Assembly: GCA_021778015.1 (NCBI GenBank)
Contig: JAJYCX010000001.1
Coordinates: 62,001-126,000, forward strand
Source of the DNA: Pseudomonadota bacterium
GTDB taxonomy: Bacteria > Pseudomonadota > Gammaproteobacteria > UBA1113
Length of the DNA: 64,000 nucleotides
Direction: 5' to 3'
Within the stretch, counting starts at the first letter, position 1; the number at the start of each line of letters is the position of its first letter. A model generated the notes under the pieces. It did no database searches. It saw only the letters and a program-made list of their open reading frames with translations, and had not been told where the DNA came from. Of the stretch, positions 47,917 to 57,197 are shown piece after piece. The position numbers were made by a program, and so were the translations under genes.

Positions 47917-47929
47917 ATGGAGCTTAAAA

Positions 47930-48457
47930 ATGACCCAAAAATCATCATCCATAGCAGAATATATTTCATGGCTACTACAGCAATATAATGAAGCTAAAAA
48001 ACAAACTTCGCCACAAACCTTATATCGATTAGTGGAAATTAAAGAAAAAACAACTTATAATTATGAGCTCTCATTTCAATTAATTGGTAAATCTGCCATA
48101 TTTAAATCAACCCCTGAAAAAATTTTAACAAATGAAAAAATTATTGAGCATTTTTCCAGCAAAGACATTAGCATTATTACGCAGCTCGCATGTAAAAAAT
48201 TAAATCAGCCAAAAAATACGATCGTTGGTAAAAGTTTTTCTAGAACCCTGAATAAACTTCTTTTTAAAGTTAAAGATTTAGATAAAAAAATCATTAATGA
48301 ATGCCCCGCTTCCGAATTATCTATTAACAAAGAGTTAATTCAAAATATGGCCCCAGAAGATGCGCACATGATTGGATATGCAACAGCAATGGAAGTGTTC
48401 GAAAAAGAAAACAGCTCCATAAAAATCCTTCGTGAGAAAAACAATTCTTCGCAATAG
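47930..48457 (+). CDS. Hypothetical protein downstream of the regulator
   Basis: About 175 residues, hydrophilic, Lys-rich, no membrane segment. I do not recognise the family. Segments of note are ISWLLQQYNEAKKQ near the start, and ENAP-like MAPEDAHMIGYATAMEVFEKE near the end. ATG at 47930 is chosen because GGAG (47919-47922) precedes it by 7 bp. It follows the regulator by 13 bp and precedes the acyl-CoA-dehydrogenase-like gene by 44 bp, so it may be co-transcribed with both. It could be a partner of the regulator; that is guesswork. Confidence 0.6.
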   Translation: MTQKSSSIAEYISWLLQQYNEAKKQTSPQTLYRLVEIKEKTTYNYELSFQLIGKSAIFKSTPEKILTNEKIIEHFSSKDISIITQLACKKLNQPKNTIVGKSFSRTLNKLLFKVKDLDKKIINECPASELSINKELIQNMAPEDAHMIGYATAMEVFEKENSSIKILREKNNSSQ

Positions 48458-48501
48458 CTTATAGCTATTGTGCTTTTCAATAATTTTTGGAGGATAAATG
48501 T

Positions 48502-49599
48502 GTGGAAAATAAATATTTACTTGAAAGTTTCAAATCTTTTCTATTAAATGAAATCTACCCGTTAACAAGCGCTCTTGATACAAGTTTTGAACTAATGAAG
48601 GATCTCTTTGGTAAATGCAAAAAAGCCAATTATTTTCACCTGTATGTCCCAACTGAGTATAGCGGGATAATACTTACTGCAGAAGATAGAATAGATTTAT
48701 ATGAGAAAATTGGGCAATGGGGTGGAGCCTTTGGTTTTTTACAAACGCAAACGGTAATAGTTAGTTGGTTACTTCAACAAAGTGAAAATAATTATTTAAA
48801 AGAAAAATATTTCTTTGAGTTATTATCTAACAATCTTGTTGTTGGCAATAGTCTTTCTTGCATAAAACCAGGGATAAGAAATGGTATTAGTTCTATAAAA
48901 GAAAAGAATGGTTATCGTCTTTCTGGGAAAATAAACTTTGCTTCTGGATATAAATTTTTCGATGAGCTACTAATTGGATTTTATATTGATAATCAGATAG
49001 AAGCTTTTACTATTGTCCCATTTAGAAATTATATCCAAAATAATGGTGAAATAAAAATCGACTCGATCCTGGACGTTGCTGTCATGCAATCAATTAACAC
49101 GGTAAGTTTATCATTAGAGGATTTTTTTATTCATAATAAAGACATTATAATCAAATGGCCAAAGAACACATTGTATCAAAAATATAGCTCTTCTCCTTCA
49201 GCAACGATCATATTAGGTATCGCAATCTCAGCGCTTAATGCGGTAAAAGAATCTAGCACTTTTAATCATCGACAAAACATAGTTAATGGATATCACTTCC
49301 TTTTTGAAAAGGTGGAACTCTATCGTAATAAAGTACGGCAAACGAATAACGATCTTTCACTGAGTAAGCTATGTGCAGAAATTATTTATATTTCATGGAG
49401 GTGTGTGGAATTTTCCGTTTTAGCCGCAGGTGGGGCCGGGGTATTAATAGAAAGTAATGTGCAACGACTATATAGAGAAATTATTTTGTGGATACTACAA
49501 AAAACATATCCTGAAATTATTAATCATTGGCTAGAAATGCTCTACTCTGACATCGAAAGCATTGGAATCAGGCACGAGGAAAATTCAATAACCTACTAA
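48502..49599 (+). CDS. Acyl-CoA dehydrogenase-fold protein
   Basis: About 365 residues. It resembles acyl-CoA dehydrogenases and the related flavin monooxygenases (DszC type): an N-terminal helical domain with FHLYVPTEYSGIILT, a middle beta domain with NGYRLSGKINFASGYKFFDELLIG, and a C-terminal helical domain ending AAGGAGVLIESNVQRLYREI. A Glu as catalytic base is not obvious. The substrate is unknown; oxidation of a thioester or N-hydroxylation are both possible. GTG at 48502 is preferred: GGAGG lies 8 bp upstream, whereas the in-frame TTG at 48487 would overlap that site. Confidence 0.72.
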   Translation: MENKYLLESFKSFLLNEIYPLTSALDTSFELMKDLFGKCKKANYFHLYVPTEYSGIILTAEDRIDLYEKIGQWGGAFGFLQTQTVIVSWLLQQSENNYLKEKYFFELLSNNLVVGNSLSCIKPGIRNGISSIKEKNGYRLSGKINFASGYKFFDELLIGFYIDNQIEAFTIVPFRNYIQNNGEIKIDSILDVAVMQSINTVSLSLEDFFIHNKDIIIKWPKNTLYQKYSSSPSATIILGIAISALNAVKESSTFNHRQNIVNGYHFLFEKVELYRNKVRQTNNDLSLSKLCAEIIYISWRCVEFSVLAAGGAGVLIESNVQRLYREIILWILQKTYPEIINHWLEMLYSDIESIGIRHEENSITY

Positions 49600-49949
49600 C
49601 CTCAAAAACCTGTTCAAATAGTAACTGAAATTGACTTTTTTAAAGCGCCAGATCATTTATAATAAGATGTACCCCCACAATCTCCCCTATGCAGAGTTAG
49701 TCAACCGAGCATACAAGTCTATTGGTTAATAGCTATACTCCAGTTAGTCATTTTATAACTCCCTTCTTCTTGCCCTAAAAATAGACAGCAAAACTTTGGG
49801 CTAGTACAGCCTTTAAGAAATAATTGACATATATATAATACTCCTTTAAACTAGTCGTAAATAAAACTTAAATTATGAAAAAAACATTATAAAACGTGTA
49901 CATTAAGTTAGTTGGAAGGGTGGGATGATATTTAAACAAGGAGAACCAA
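49600..49949. other. Intergenic region before the second racemase
   Basis: About 350 AT-rich bp. Only a promoter for the downstream gene was recognised (49824-49852). No ORF or repeat is supported. Confidence 0.6.
49824..49852 (+). promoter_or_regulatory. Promoter of the second racemase-VUT pair
   Basis: -35 TTGACA (49824-49829), 17-bp spacer, -10 TAAACT (49847-49852). It lies about 100 bp upstream of the ATG at 49950. Confidence 0.5.
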
Positions 49950-50696
49950 ATGACCTATAAAATAGGTATTATTTGTATTACTACAGAAGGTTCGACTGTT
50001 TGTGAGAAAAGGATTAGCTTTTTAGGAGGCGTTAAAGGGGATTATCCAGCTTATTCTGTTGAGGCTATTCCTTTTAAAGAAACCTTCCCTGTTTTGTTTT
50101 CTAAAAATTGGCAACAACTAGCTAACCTTATAGTTGAGTCTATAAACAATCTTCCTAAAAATGTAGACTTTGTAATTATCCCCTCGAATACACCTCATTA
50201 TGCATATGATTTAATTCATGCACAGTCGCCGAAACCTGTGTTAGATTTAATAGAAATAACAGCAGAAGCATGCAAACAAGCTAATTATAAAAAAGTTGCC
50301 ATTTTAGGTACTAAACTAACAATGCGTGAAGGCTTATACGAGAAAAAAATCGCTGCACGCGACATAGAGCTTATTGTTCCCCCAGAAAATATTTGTGATA
50401 TAATTGATACTCTAATTAGGGAAGTTCTTGTACCGGGAAAACCTATATCTAAGGGAAGTGAAGGAGAAAAGCAATTTCAAGAAACGCTAGCATCAATTAA
50501 AGAGGCAATAAGCTGTGATGCATTTATTCTTGGTTGTACGGAGTTAACGCCTTTGGGGGAATATTTAACCTCAATAGATACAACGCTTTTGTTAGCACAA
50601 GTAGCTTATAATATAGCAATGAATGAAGATAACGCCTTACTATTATATTATGCCCATAAGCAAGAAAATATAAAAAAATCATTGACTTTCTATTAA
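49950..50696 (+). CDS. Aspartate/glutamate racemase-family protein (first Cys is Ser)
   Basis: 248 residues. Superfamily motifs are IPSNTPH (residues 78-84), AILGTKLTM and ILGCTELTPLGEYL. The first catalytic Cys is replaced by Ser79 while Cys196 is kept. E. coli YgeA (EcL-DER), with Thr in place of the first Cys, shows that one-Cys forms may still be active but more selective. A strong AAGGAG precedes the ATG. It differs strongly from the racemase at 46.1 kb, so the two are not recent duplicates. Followed by the VUT-family transporter by 28 bp. Confidence 0.8.
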   Translation: MTYKIGIICITTEGSTVCEKRISFLGGVKGDYPAYSVEAIPFKETFPVLFSKNWQQLANLIVESINNLPKNVDFVIIPSNTPHYAYDLIHAQSPKPVLDLIEITAEACKQANYKKVAILGTKLTMREGLYEKKIAARDIELIVPPENICDIIDTLIREVLVPGKPISKGSEGEKQFQETLASIKEAISCDAFILGCTELTPLGEYLTSIDTTLLLAQVAYNIAMNEDNALLLYYAHKQENIKKSLTFY

Positions 50697-50724
50697 TTCT
50701 AATCTTCTTTATTTAGGAGGCTAC

Positions 50725-51426
50725 ATGCAGTCTATTGATATACAAAACCCATCTTCTGTGCGATTAAAATATTTAACATTTCTTTCTGCTCTATATGTAA
50801 CAATTGTTCTATTAACTATGTTTGTTGAAAACAAGGTTATTATAATAGCATCTTTTCATGTGTCGACAGGGACACTGATTATTCCTCTGACTTATACTCT
50901 AAGTGATATAATTACAGAGGTATATGGATATAGGGAAATGCGGAAACTCATTTGGTGTTCGATCCTAATTCTTTATATGGTGGCAACGTTGTTTTTTTTA
51001 TTAATGCACCTCCCTGCACCTAAAAGCGAGATAAATGTTACCCAAGCCTATAATATAGTATTACAGCCTTTCTTTAGAGATACATTAGCCTATTCAATTG
51101 CTGCCGTAATGAGTGTTTTTTTAAATTCATATATATTAAGCAAATGGAAAATATTAGTTAGAGGCAAATTTTTTTGGCTAAGAAGTCTGGGCTCTTCTGC
51201 AGTAGGTGAATTTATCTTTATGATAGTATTTGGGTTTTTGGCTTTTTTCCAAGTATTTCCTTTTAATGAATTAAAAGAAATACTGTTTTTTTCTTTCTGC
51301 TACAAAATAATTTGTAATCTGATATCCATTTTTCCTGCAAGCGTTACAGTTTTATTTTTGAAAAAATCGGAAAAAATGGATGTTTATGATGTTGGTATAA
51401 ACTTCAACCCTTTTGAAGCGCAATAA
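50725..51426 (+). CDS. yhhQ: VUT-family membrane transporter (YhhQ-like)
   Basis: 233 residues, about six membrane helices. The family signature PLTYTLSDIITEVYGYREMRKLIW and RSLGSSAVGEFIF are clear. YhhQ imports queuosine precursors (preQ0/preQ1) in E. coli. Its position in a biosynthetic island next to an amino acid racemase is unusual, so here it may serve another heterocyclic or amino acid compound. AGGAGG lies before the ATG. Confidence 0.85.
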   Translation: MQSIDIQNPSSVRLKYLTFLSALYVTIVLLTMFVENKVIIIASFHVSTGTLIIPLTYTLSDIITEVYGYREMRKLIWCSILILYMVATLFFLLMHLPAPKSEINVTQAYNIVLQPFFRDTLAYSIAAVMSVFLNSYILSKWKILVRGKFFWLRSLGSSAVGEFIFMIVFGFLAFFQVFPFNELKEILFFSFCYKIICNLISIFPASVTVLFLKKSEKMDVYDVGINFNPFEAQ

Positions 51427-51513
51427 AAGTATGGCATCATTTTAACTCCAATGATTTCCAGGTCTCTATCGTGGCTGAAATAATGCCGAATCTCTCTTCA
51501 TTGTAGTTAATCG

Positions 51514-53493
51514 TTAAAGTGGAGTTCCCACCATATCTCCATTGCCTATGTGAGGACTTATTTTATTGTCAAAACTCAGCATCTCTGAACCTGCTTCAAA
51601 ATTTTTATACGGTAATATATTCTTACTAACATAGTCCGTTGGCAATAACGCATCTGATGCTATGGCATCGGCATCTGTAACAAAATCAGTCCAGAAACCA
51701 GGCCGACTACTTCCAGCTTGCATAAACCATCGTGTATGTTCTGTAGGAATTCCTAGCACATATAAATTACGGTTAGGTAATTTATATTGATCAATCGGAT
51801 GAAATGGTGTAGAAGATACGGACACGCCTCCAGTCATAAATTCTTCAGGGCCATTCTTATTGATAAATGGTATCCATATTCCTTTCTTTATCAAATTTTT
51901 TGTCAACAATGATTCGTCCATCATCATATTATGAAAAGGAATTCTTGCATCAATTACTACACTGATTCTTTTAGAAGAAGTATTTACTTGAGGTGAGGAT
52001 ATCATAAAACTATCAATATTGGCATCGGGCACTATATTAACTTTAGGCCCAATAATGTGTAATACACCTGATTTGATAAGTGCTATTATTTGTTGCACTC
52101 TAAATCTAGGTGGTCCAGCAGCAAGGAAAGAACTTTTAGGAGTATACCAATTTATAAAGTCCGTTTGATATGACTGCGATGTTAGGCCACCATAATCTAC
52201 TAGTTTGCGAATAATCGCGCGGCTATCACGTATCACATCTAGCGCGGCCTTAATAGGAGAATCAACATTTCCCATAAGAGAATCTTCCAAGTCATTGTTT
52301 AGTAATTGAATTAAATTTTCATGGAACTCATGTGGATTTGAAAAGCACTTTCCGTAAAACGGATCTGTAATTTTATTCAAGTCTAACTCTGGAATTTTAT
52401 GCATTTCATATTTAGACGAAAGTTCTACAATCTCTCTTGTGGTACTATAACCTAGATTTTTAACCTTGTTTCTAAACTCTTTTGCATAAAAATCACTATG
52501 GATATTCTTTATGATTGTTTCATAATATACAAGATTTATTTCAGCAAGCAATAGAGGCAGTACTTGCTCTTTAAAATTGACAGGTCCTTTTTTGCGTAGT
52601 TTATTTGCAATATCGTGAGTGAATATAACTGGGCAATACCGATAATTAGGATCTTTTTGGTTTTTTCCTCGTGCAAGAACAGGTACTCCTGAGCGAGAAC
52701 CTCCTATTAATATAGGTTCATAACCAGAAGAAATATAAGTTAACATATCATTACCGGCATCAATAAATTTACCCCCACGACCAATAGTTAATGCTGCTAT
52801 TACATCGTAAAAAGAAAGACCTAGTCCGATGATTCCAACTGATGAAGAGCTGGTTATATTCGATAAATCCATATCCGCAGCAGAATCACCACGTATATAC
52901 TGTAATGCAGGTTTCGTTGAGGCAAAATGAGATAACTTTTCTTGGTTATCATCCAGTTTATAAATAGAGTGTCCTGTTGTTAATATTACTTTATCTGCCG
53001 TTAATAGAGATTTATCGGATAACGTTAAAATAATTTCATTATTCTGTTGGTCTAAATCAATTACAGAGGCTTTTATTTTATTAAATACTACATTTTTTAA
53101 ATTCAAACTTGCTTCAATGGTACTTAGTACAAATTGCATATATTGGCCGTGTAATGCCCTAGGAGCATAACTATTAGGTCCCGGATAATTGGGATCCACA
53201 GATCGCCACCATTGTGCCAACGAGGGTCCTGCTCCTGGTCGTGCGGGGCTGTTATCAGGTTGACCAGAAAAAGAAGATACTTCATCTGCGACTGTATTCA
53301 TTAAAAACCAATCTGGTTGATCAGTACGCCAAATACGGCCGCAACCTAATTGAAATGCATCAACAAGAGAGATATGTATGTTTATATGGCTTTTCTCGGT
53401 AATAAGAACTGCTAACCGTTCTAGAATAGATAATCCTCTAGGTCCACTACCTACAATCACAATATGATGTAATTTATTTTTACGCGCTGTCAT
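51514..53493 (-). CDS. Large FAD/NAD(P)-binding protein (NAD_binding_9 type)
   Basis: 659 residues. The N-terminal dinucleotide motif VIVGSGPRGLSILERL is followed by GCGRIWRTDQPDWFLMNT, VILTTGHSIY and a second Rossmann-type GIIGLGLSFYDVIAALT. This is the FAD-NAD(P)-binding family found near secondary-metabolism genes; reaction unknown. Residues after 300 are less conserved, with a PPRFRVQQI segment and a C-terminal GIPTEHTRWFMQAGSSRPG. It is the last gene of the nine-gene operon, 6 bp after leuD. It might oxidise or hydroxylate the pathway product. Confidence 0.8.
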   Translation of the reverse strand: MTARKNKLHHIVIVGSGPRGLSILERLAVLITEKSHINIHISLVDAFQLGCGRIWRTDQPDWFLMNTVADEVSSFSGQPDNSPARPGAGPSLAQWWRSVDPNYPGPNSYAPRALHGQYMQFVLSTIEASLNLKNVVFNKIKASVIDLDQQNNEIILTLSDKSLLTADKVILTTGHSIYKLDDNQEKLSHFASTKPALQYIRGDSAADMDLSNITSSSSVGIIGLGLSFYDVIAALTIGRGGKFIDAGNDMLTYISSGYEPILIGGSRSGVPVLARGKNQKDPNYRYCPVIFTHDIANKLRKKGPVNFKEQVLPLLLAEINLVYYETIIKNIHSDFYAKEFRNKVKNLGYSTTREIVELSSKYEMHKIPELDLNKITDPFYGKCFSNPHEFHENLIQLLNNDLEDSLMGNVDSPIKAALDVIRDSRAIIRKLVDYGGLTSQSYQTDFINWYTPKSSFLAAGPPRFRVQQIIALIKSGVLHIIGPKVNIVPDANIDSFMISSPQVNTSSKRISVVIDARIPFHNMMMDESLLTKNLIKKGIWIPFINKNGPEEFMTGGVSVSSTPFHPIDQYKLPNRNLYVLGIPTEHTRWFMQAGSSRPGFWTDFVTDADAIASDALLPTDYVSKNILPYKNFEAGSEMLSFDNKISPHIGNGDMVGTPL

Positions 53494-53499
53494 GATATT

Positions 53500-54081
53500 T
53501 TATTTTTCACAAGTTTTAAAGTGTTTTTTTTCATACGCTATAATGTTATGAATATTTTCTAAAGTGCAATCAATCATATCCATAGCAGTTAACAACCGCT
53601 CTCTGATATGTTCATCTATAATAAATAAATGATTCAGATGTAATGCTTGTACTTTTTGCGTTAATAAATCTATGGTAACTTCTGTATTTGGAAATTGTTC
53701 AATTAGATCCCAAAGATTCTTAATAAAACTTAATGGGAGAATGATCGTCAATAACCCATTAGCCAAAGCATTATTATAAAATATATCACCATACCCAGAT
53801 GCTATGATAACTTTAAAACCATAGTTCTGTAGTGCCCATACTGCATATTCACGTGAAGAACCTATTCCAAAAGCGTCTCCCGCGATTAATATGCTGGCTT
53901 TCCCGTGTTCTTTTTTGTTCAAAACAAATTGTGGGTCTTCTCTCCAATGGGAAAAGAGAGCTTTTTCATGACCAAATTTACTGGATCCCACGCAGAATTT
54001 AGCTGGAATAATTTGATCCGTATCAACATTACTCAATTTAAGAGGGATGGCATATCCTCTGTGAATAGTAAATTTTTGCAT
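53500..54081 (-). CDS. leuD: Isopropylmalate isomerase small subunit-like (LeuD)
   Basis: 193 residues. The aconitase-superfamily swivel domain: PLKLSNVDTDQIIPAKFC, the serine loop FGIGSSREYAVWAL, and YNNALANGLL. With LeuC it isomerises 2-alkylmalates. It follows leuC by 17 bp. Its substrate may be different from isopropylmalate given the surrounding genes. Confidence 0.92.
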   Translation of the reverse strand: MQKFTIHRGYAIPLKLSNVDTDQIIPAKFCVGSSKFGHEKALFSHWREDPQFVLNKKEHGKASILIAGDAFGIGSSREYAVWALQNYGFKVIIASGYGDIFYNNALANGLLTIILPLSFIKNLWDLIEQFPNTEVTIDLLTQKVQALHLNHLFIIDEHIRERLLTAMDMIDCTLENIHNIIAYEKKHFKTCEK

Positions 54082-54098
54082 ATGGTTTCTCTTTTTAG

Positions 54099-55502
54099 TT
54101 AATCGATTAAATCAGCAGGAGAAGCTAGTCTTCCCATAATCGCCGTTGCAGCAGCTACGGGTGGAGAAACAATGTGTGTAAAAGAGCCTTTACCTTGTCT
54201 CCCCTGGAAACTTCTATTAGTAGTTGAAGCCGAACGATGATTTTCTTTTAGTTTGTCATCATTTAGACCTACACACATAGAGCATCCAGCTAAACTTCTA
54301 AAATCTGCTCCTGCTTCATAAAAGATTTTATCTAAGCCTTCTGCTATTGCCTGCTGTCTAACAGCAAATGATCCAGGAACAATAATCATGTCAACAGTTT
54401 TTGAAACCTTATGCCCCTTGAGAATTTCAGATACAATGCGTAAATCTTCTATTCTTCCATTAGTGCAAGATCCAACAAAAACAACATCAATAGGTATATC
54501 TCTCATTGCCGTACCTGGTTGTAATTTCATATAATCTAAGGACAGTTCCGCCTCTTTACGTAGTTCTTCTGTGGCAAAACTTTCTAAATTAGGAATACAT
54601 CCAGTCAGCGGAACACTTTGGCTAGGGTTAGTGCCCCAGGAAACATGGGAAGTTATTGTACTAGCATCTAGTATAACTTCTTTATCAAAAATAGCGTCTT
54701 TATCTGACTGTAAAGTTCTCCAATGTTCAACTTGTTCTTCAAAAATATATGGTTCAATATTCGCTGACTTTTTAAGATAAAGAAAAGTTGTTTCGTCAGG
54801 TGCAATAATGCTTGTATAAGCACCAAATTCAATTGACATGTTACACAAAGTCATTCTTGCTTCCATACTCATATTCATAATAGCTTCTCCACGATACTCA
54901 ACTATATAACCCTTCCCTCCAAAAACACCAATTTTTGAAATAATCGTAAGGGCTAAATCTTTTGCTGTTATACCATTTTGTAACTGATTATTAATTGTAA
55001 TTACCATTTTCTTAAACAAATGTAGTGCTAATGTTTGTGTTGCTAGAATATGCGCTACTTGCGTCGTTCCTATACCAAAAGCCAATGTACCAAATGCACC
55101 TTGCGTGCAAGTATGAGAGTCACAGCAAGCGATTGTCATGCCCGGACGAGTCAGGCCTAATTCTGGAGCGATCACATGCACAATACCTTGCCCAGGTTCT
55201 CCCAGCCTATATAATGGAATATTGAATTCTGCACAATTTTTTCTTAACATATTAATCTGATGCAAACCTACAGGATTATCAATAATTTTATCTATTGATT
55301 GAGTAGGAGTGTTGTGATCCTCAGTTCCTATTGTTAAATTAGGTTGTCTAACTTTTAAGTTTTTGTTACGTAAGATATCAAATGCTTGTGGCGTATTAAC
55401 TTCATGTAATAAATGAAGATCAATATAGATTAAATCTTCTTTAGAGTTTATATTAAATACTTTATGGTTATTCCATATTTTTTCAGCTATTGTAAAGCCC
55501 AT
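54099..55502 (-). CDS. leuC: Isopropylmalate isomerase large subunit-like (LeuC)
   Basis: 467 residues. The 4Fe-4S cluster cysteines are visible in VGSCTNGRIED and SLAGCSMCVGL; other landmarks are TEDHNTPT, CDSHTCTQGAFGTLAFGIGTTQV and FQGRQGKG. It catalyses stereospecific isomerisation of 2-alkylmalate to 3-alkylmalate. Homologues also act as homoaconitases, so the substrate depends on what the LeuA-like enzyme makes. 9 bp separate it from the MFS gene. Confidence 0.93.
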   Translation of the reverse strand: MGFTIAEKIWNNHKVFNINSKEDLIYIDLHLLHEVNTPQAFDILRNKNLKVRQPNLTIGTEDHNTPTQSIDKIIDNPVGLHQINMLRKNCAEFNIPLYRLGEPGQGIVHVIAPELGLTRPGMTIACCDSHTCTQGAFGTLAFGIGTTQVAHILATQTLALHLFKKMVITINNQLQNGITAKDLALTIISKIGVFGGKGYIVEYRGEAIMNMSMEARMTLCNMSIEFGAYTSIIAPDETTFLYLKKSANIEPYIFEEQVEHWRTLQSDKDAIFDKEVILDASTITSHVSWGTNPSQSVPLTGCIPNLESFATEELRKEAELSLDYMKLQPGTAMRDIPIDVVFVGSCTNGRIEDLRIVSEILKGHKVSKTVDMIIVPGSFAVRQQAIAEGLDKIFYEAGADFRSLAGCSMCVGLNDDKLKENHRSASTTNRSFQGRQGKGSFTHIVSPPVAAATAIMGRLASPADLID

Positions 55503-55511
55503 ATTATCTCC

Positions 55512-56768
55512 TTAATCTAGTACCTTTTTAGGATCTATGATCTCTACTTTACGAGACGCTGGGTATACTTTTCCAGGAGACAAAGGAACAGCTAATAAAG
55601 AACACAGCGCTACAGCTCCCCAGACAGAAGACCAAGATGATCCAATTAGTAAAAAAGGAATGAGAAAAGGGGTAATAAACGCAGTGGTAAAAATAGTTGT
55701 TCCTTCCATCCCTAGTGCAGTACCGGCTCGAGAAGCTCCTGACATAGAAGCAATCTCCGTATAGGCAATCCCATGCCACGCATTAGCAAATAAACCACAT
55801 AAACAAATAAGAATCGTTATCAATGTGGCTGATCTGTCGGATAGTAACATTATGCTTATTCCCAATAACCCTGCAACACTACCTATAATTTTAATCATTT
55901 TTCGACGATTGCCATATTTATCAGTATAGCGACCACTCCATATACGTAGAACTGCACCACCTATCTGCATGATCATAATGGTGATAGATATTGCAGCTAA
56001 ACTAACCTGCTTCGCATCATGCAAAAAGATAGCACCAAAAGTTAATACTGCAATTTGAGGAACGGTTAATAATCCACTGGCCAACGCCAACCGCCACACA
56101 TCCCAACGAACCAGTGGTGAAGGTAGCATCTCTATTGTGCTAGCACTAATAGAAGATTTTTTAGTTTCTGCTGTATGTATCCAGCGCCAAGTAGCTAAAG
56201 CACTTGCCATACAAAAAAATGCTAAGACCCCATAAACTGCTCTAAAACCAAAATTAGCTGCTAGCCAAGGCAATAACACAGCACCAATCGCCCCCCCAGC
56301 TGGGATCGCTGTTTGACGAATACTCATAGCAAATCCTCGTTGCTTGTCTGTAAACCAGGTCATCACAGCCCGTCCGGAAGATGAATTAACGCTGCCCGAT
56401 AAAAAACCCACAAGGGTTAAGCTAATACCAAGTTGTAAAACTGTAGGAATGAATTGCTTCGTGGGAGCCACAAAAAAACTCATCCATGCTAACATAAGTC
56501 CTGTTGAGAGCAATCCCGTTAATAGAATTCGTCGATCGCCAAATCGATCTGTCAATAGTCCCCATAAAATCTCGGAAACAGCAACTCCTAACGCCATACA
56601 CCCCAATACTAGACCTAATTGGCTGGTTGTAAAATGATAATCCGTACGCATAAGCACACCTGTAATAGGTATTCCTGAAAAAGCAACAGAAAAACTTGCC
56701 TGAGCAGCAACCCCTATACCCAATACTGTCCAACGATAGTTTGGTTTAAAACTGTTCTTTGATGTCAT
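55512..56768 (-). CDS. MFS transporter
   Basis: About 418 residues, 12 membrane helices. The MFS loop motif is present as GLLTDRFGDRRILL between TM2 and TM3, and a second copy as GRYTDKYGNRRKMI. Substrate unknown; being inside the operon it is probably the exporter of the product or importer of the precursor. ATG at 56768 overlaps the cupin stop (ATGA), which fixes the start. Confidence 0.88.
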   Translation of the reverse strand: MTSKNSFKPNYRWTVLGIGVAAQASFSVAFSGIPITGVLMRTDYHFTTSQLGLVLGCMALGVAVSEILWGLLTDRFGDRRILLTGLLSTGLMLAWMSFFVAPTKQFIPTVLQLGISLTLVGFLSGSVNSSSGRAVMTWFTDKQRGFAMSIRQTAIPAGGAIGAVLLPWLAANFGFRAVYGVLAFFCMASALATWRWIHTAETKKSSISASTIEMLPSPLVRWDVWRLALASGLLTVPQIAVLTFGAIFLHDAKQVSLAAISITIMIMQIGGAVLRIWSGRYTDKYGNRRKMIKIIGSVAGLLGISIMLLSDRSATLITILICLCGLFANAWHGIAYTEIASMSGASRAGTALGMEGTTIFTTAFITPFLIPFLLIGSSWSSVWGAVALCSLLAVPLSPGKVYPASRKVEIIDPKKVLD

Positions 56769-57172
56769 AATTCTATCTCCGTTAATTGAACTACTTCTAC
56801 TGGTTTTTCCCAGATAACTAATGCCAGGCAACCTTTCTCACTGCGAGGAGCATGTCTGGTATTTGGCTCCATAAGAATAATGCTATTTTTTAAAAATACG
56901 CCTTCAGCTGTTTTCAATTCTCCTTCAAGAATATAGATAATCTCATAGCCGAGATGATTATGAAGAGCTGCAGTTGCACCAGGTAAATAACGAACGATAG
57001 CCGCTGCAGGTCCTCCACAGCCTGTCTCTATCGTAGAATATAGGCTGTGAATTTCAGCACCAATCCGACCATGTTTGTTTAATGGAACAAGATTTATTTC
57101 TTCTTTTGCCATCGATTCTTGTGGTTTAAAAACAAATAATTTTGGTAAATTCTTAGGATCAAGTAAATTCAT
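56765..57172 (-). CDS. Cupin (ChrR-like) protein
   Basis: 135 residues. Single cupin domain: PGATAALHNHLGYEIIYILEGEL with the His/His/Glu metal ligands, and MEPNTRHAPRSEKGC with the last His. Similar to ChrR-type cupins, which may bind Zn or Fe and act in oxidation, isomerisation or stress sensing. It overlaps the MFS gene by 4 bp. Its role in the pathway is unknown. Confidence 0.82.
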   Translation of the reverse strand: MNLLDPKNLPKLFVFKPQESMAKEEINLVPLNKHGRIGAEIHSLYSTIETGCGGPAAAIVRYLPGATAALHNHLGYEIIYILEGELKTAEGVFLKNSIILMEPNTRHAPRSEKGCLALVIWEKPVEVVQLTEIEL

Positions 57173-57197
57173 ATTGTCTCCTGGTTAATATAAATGA

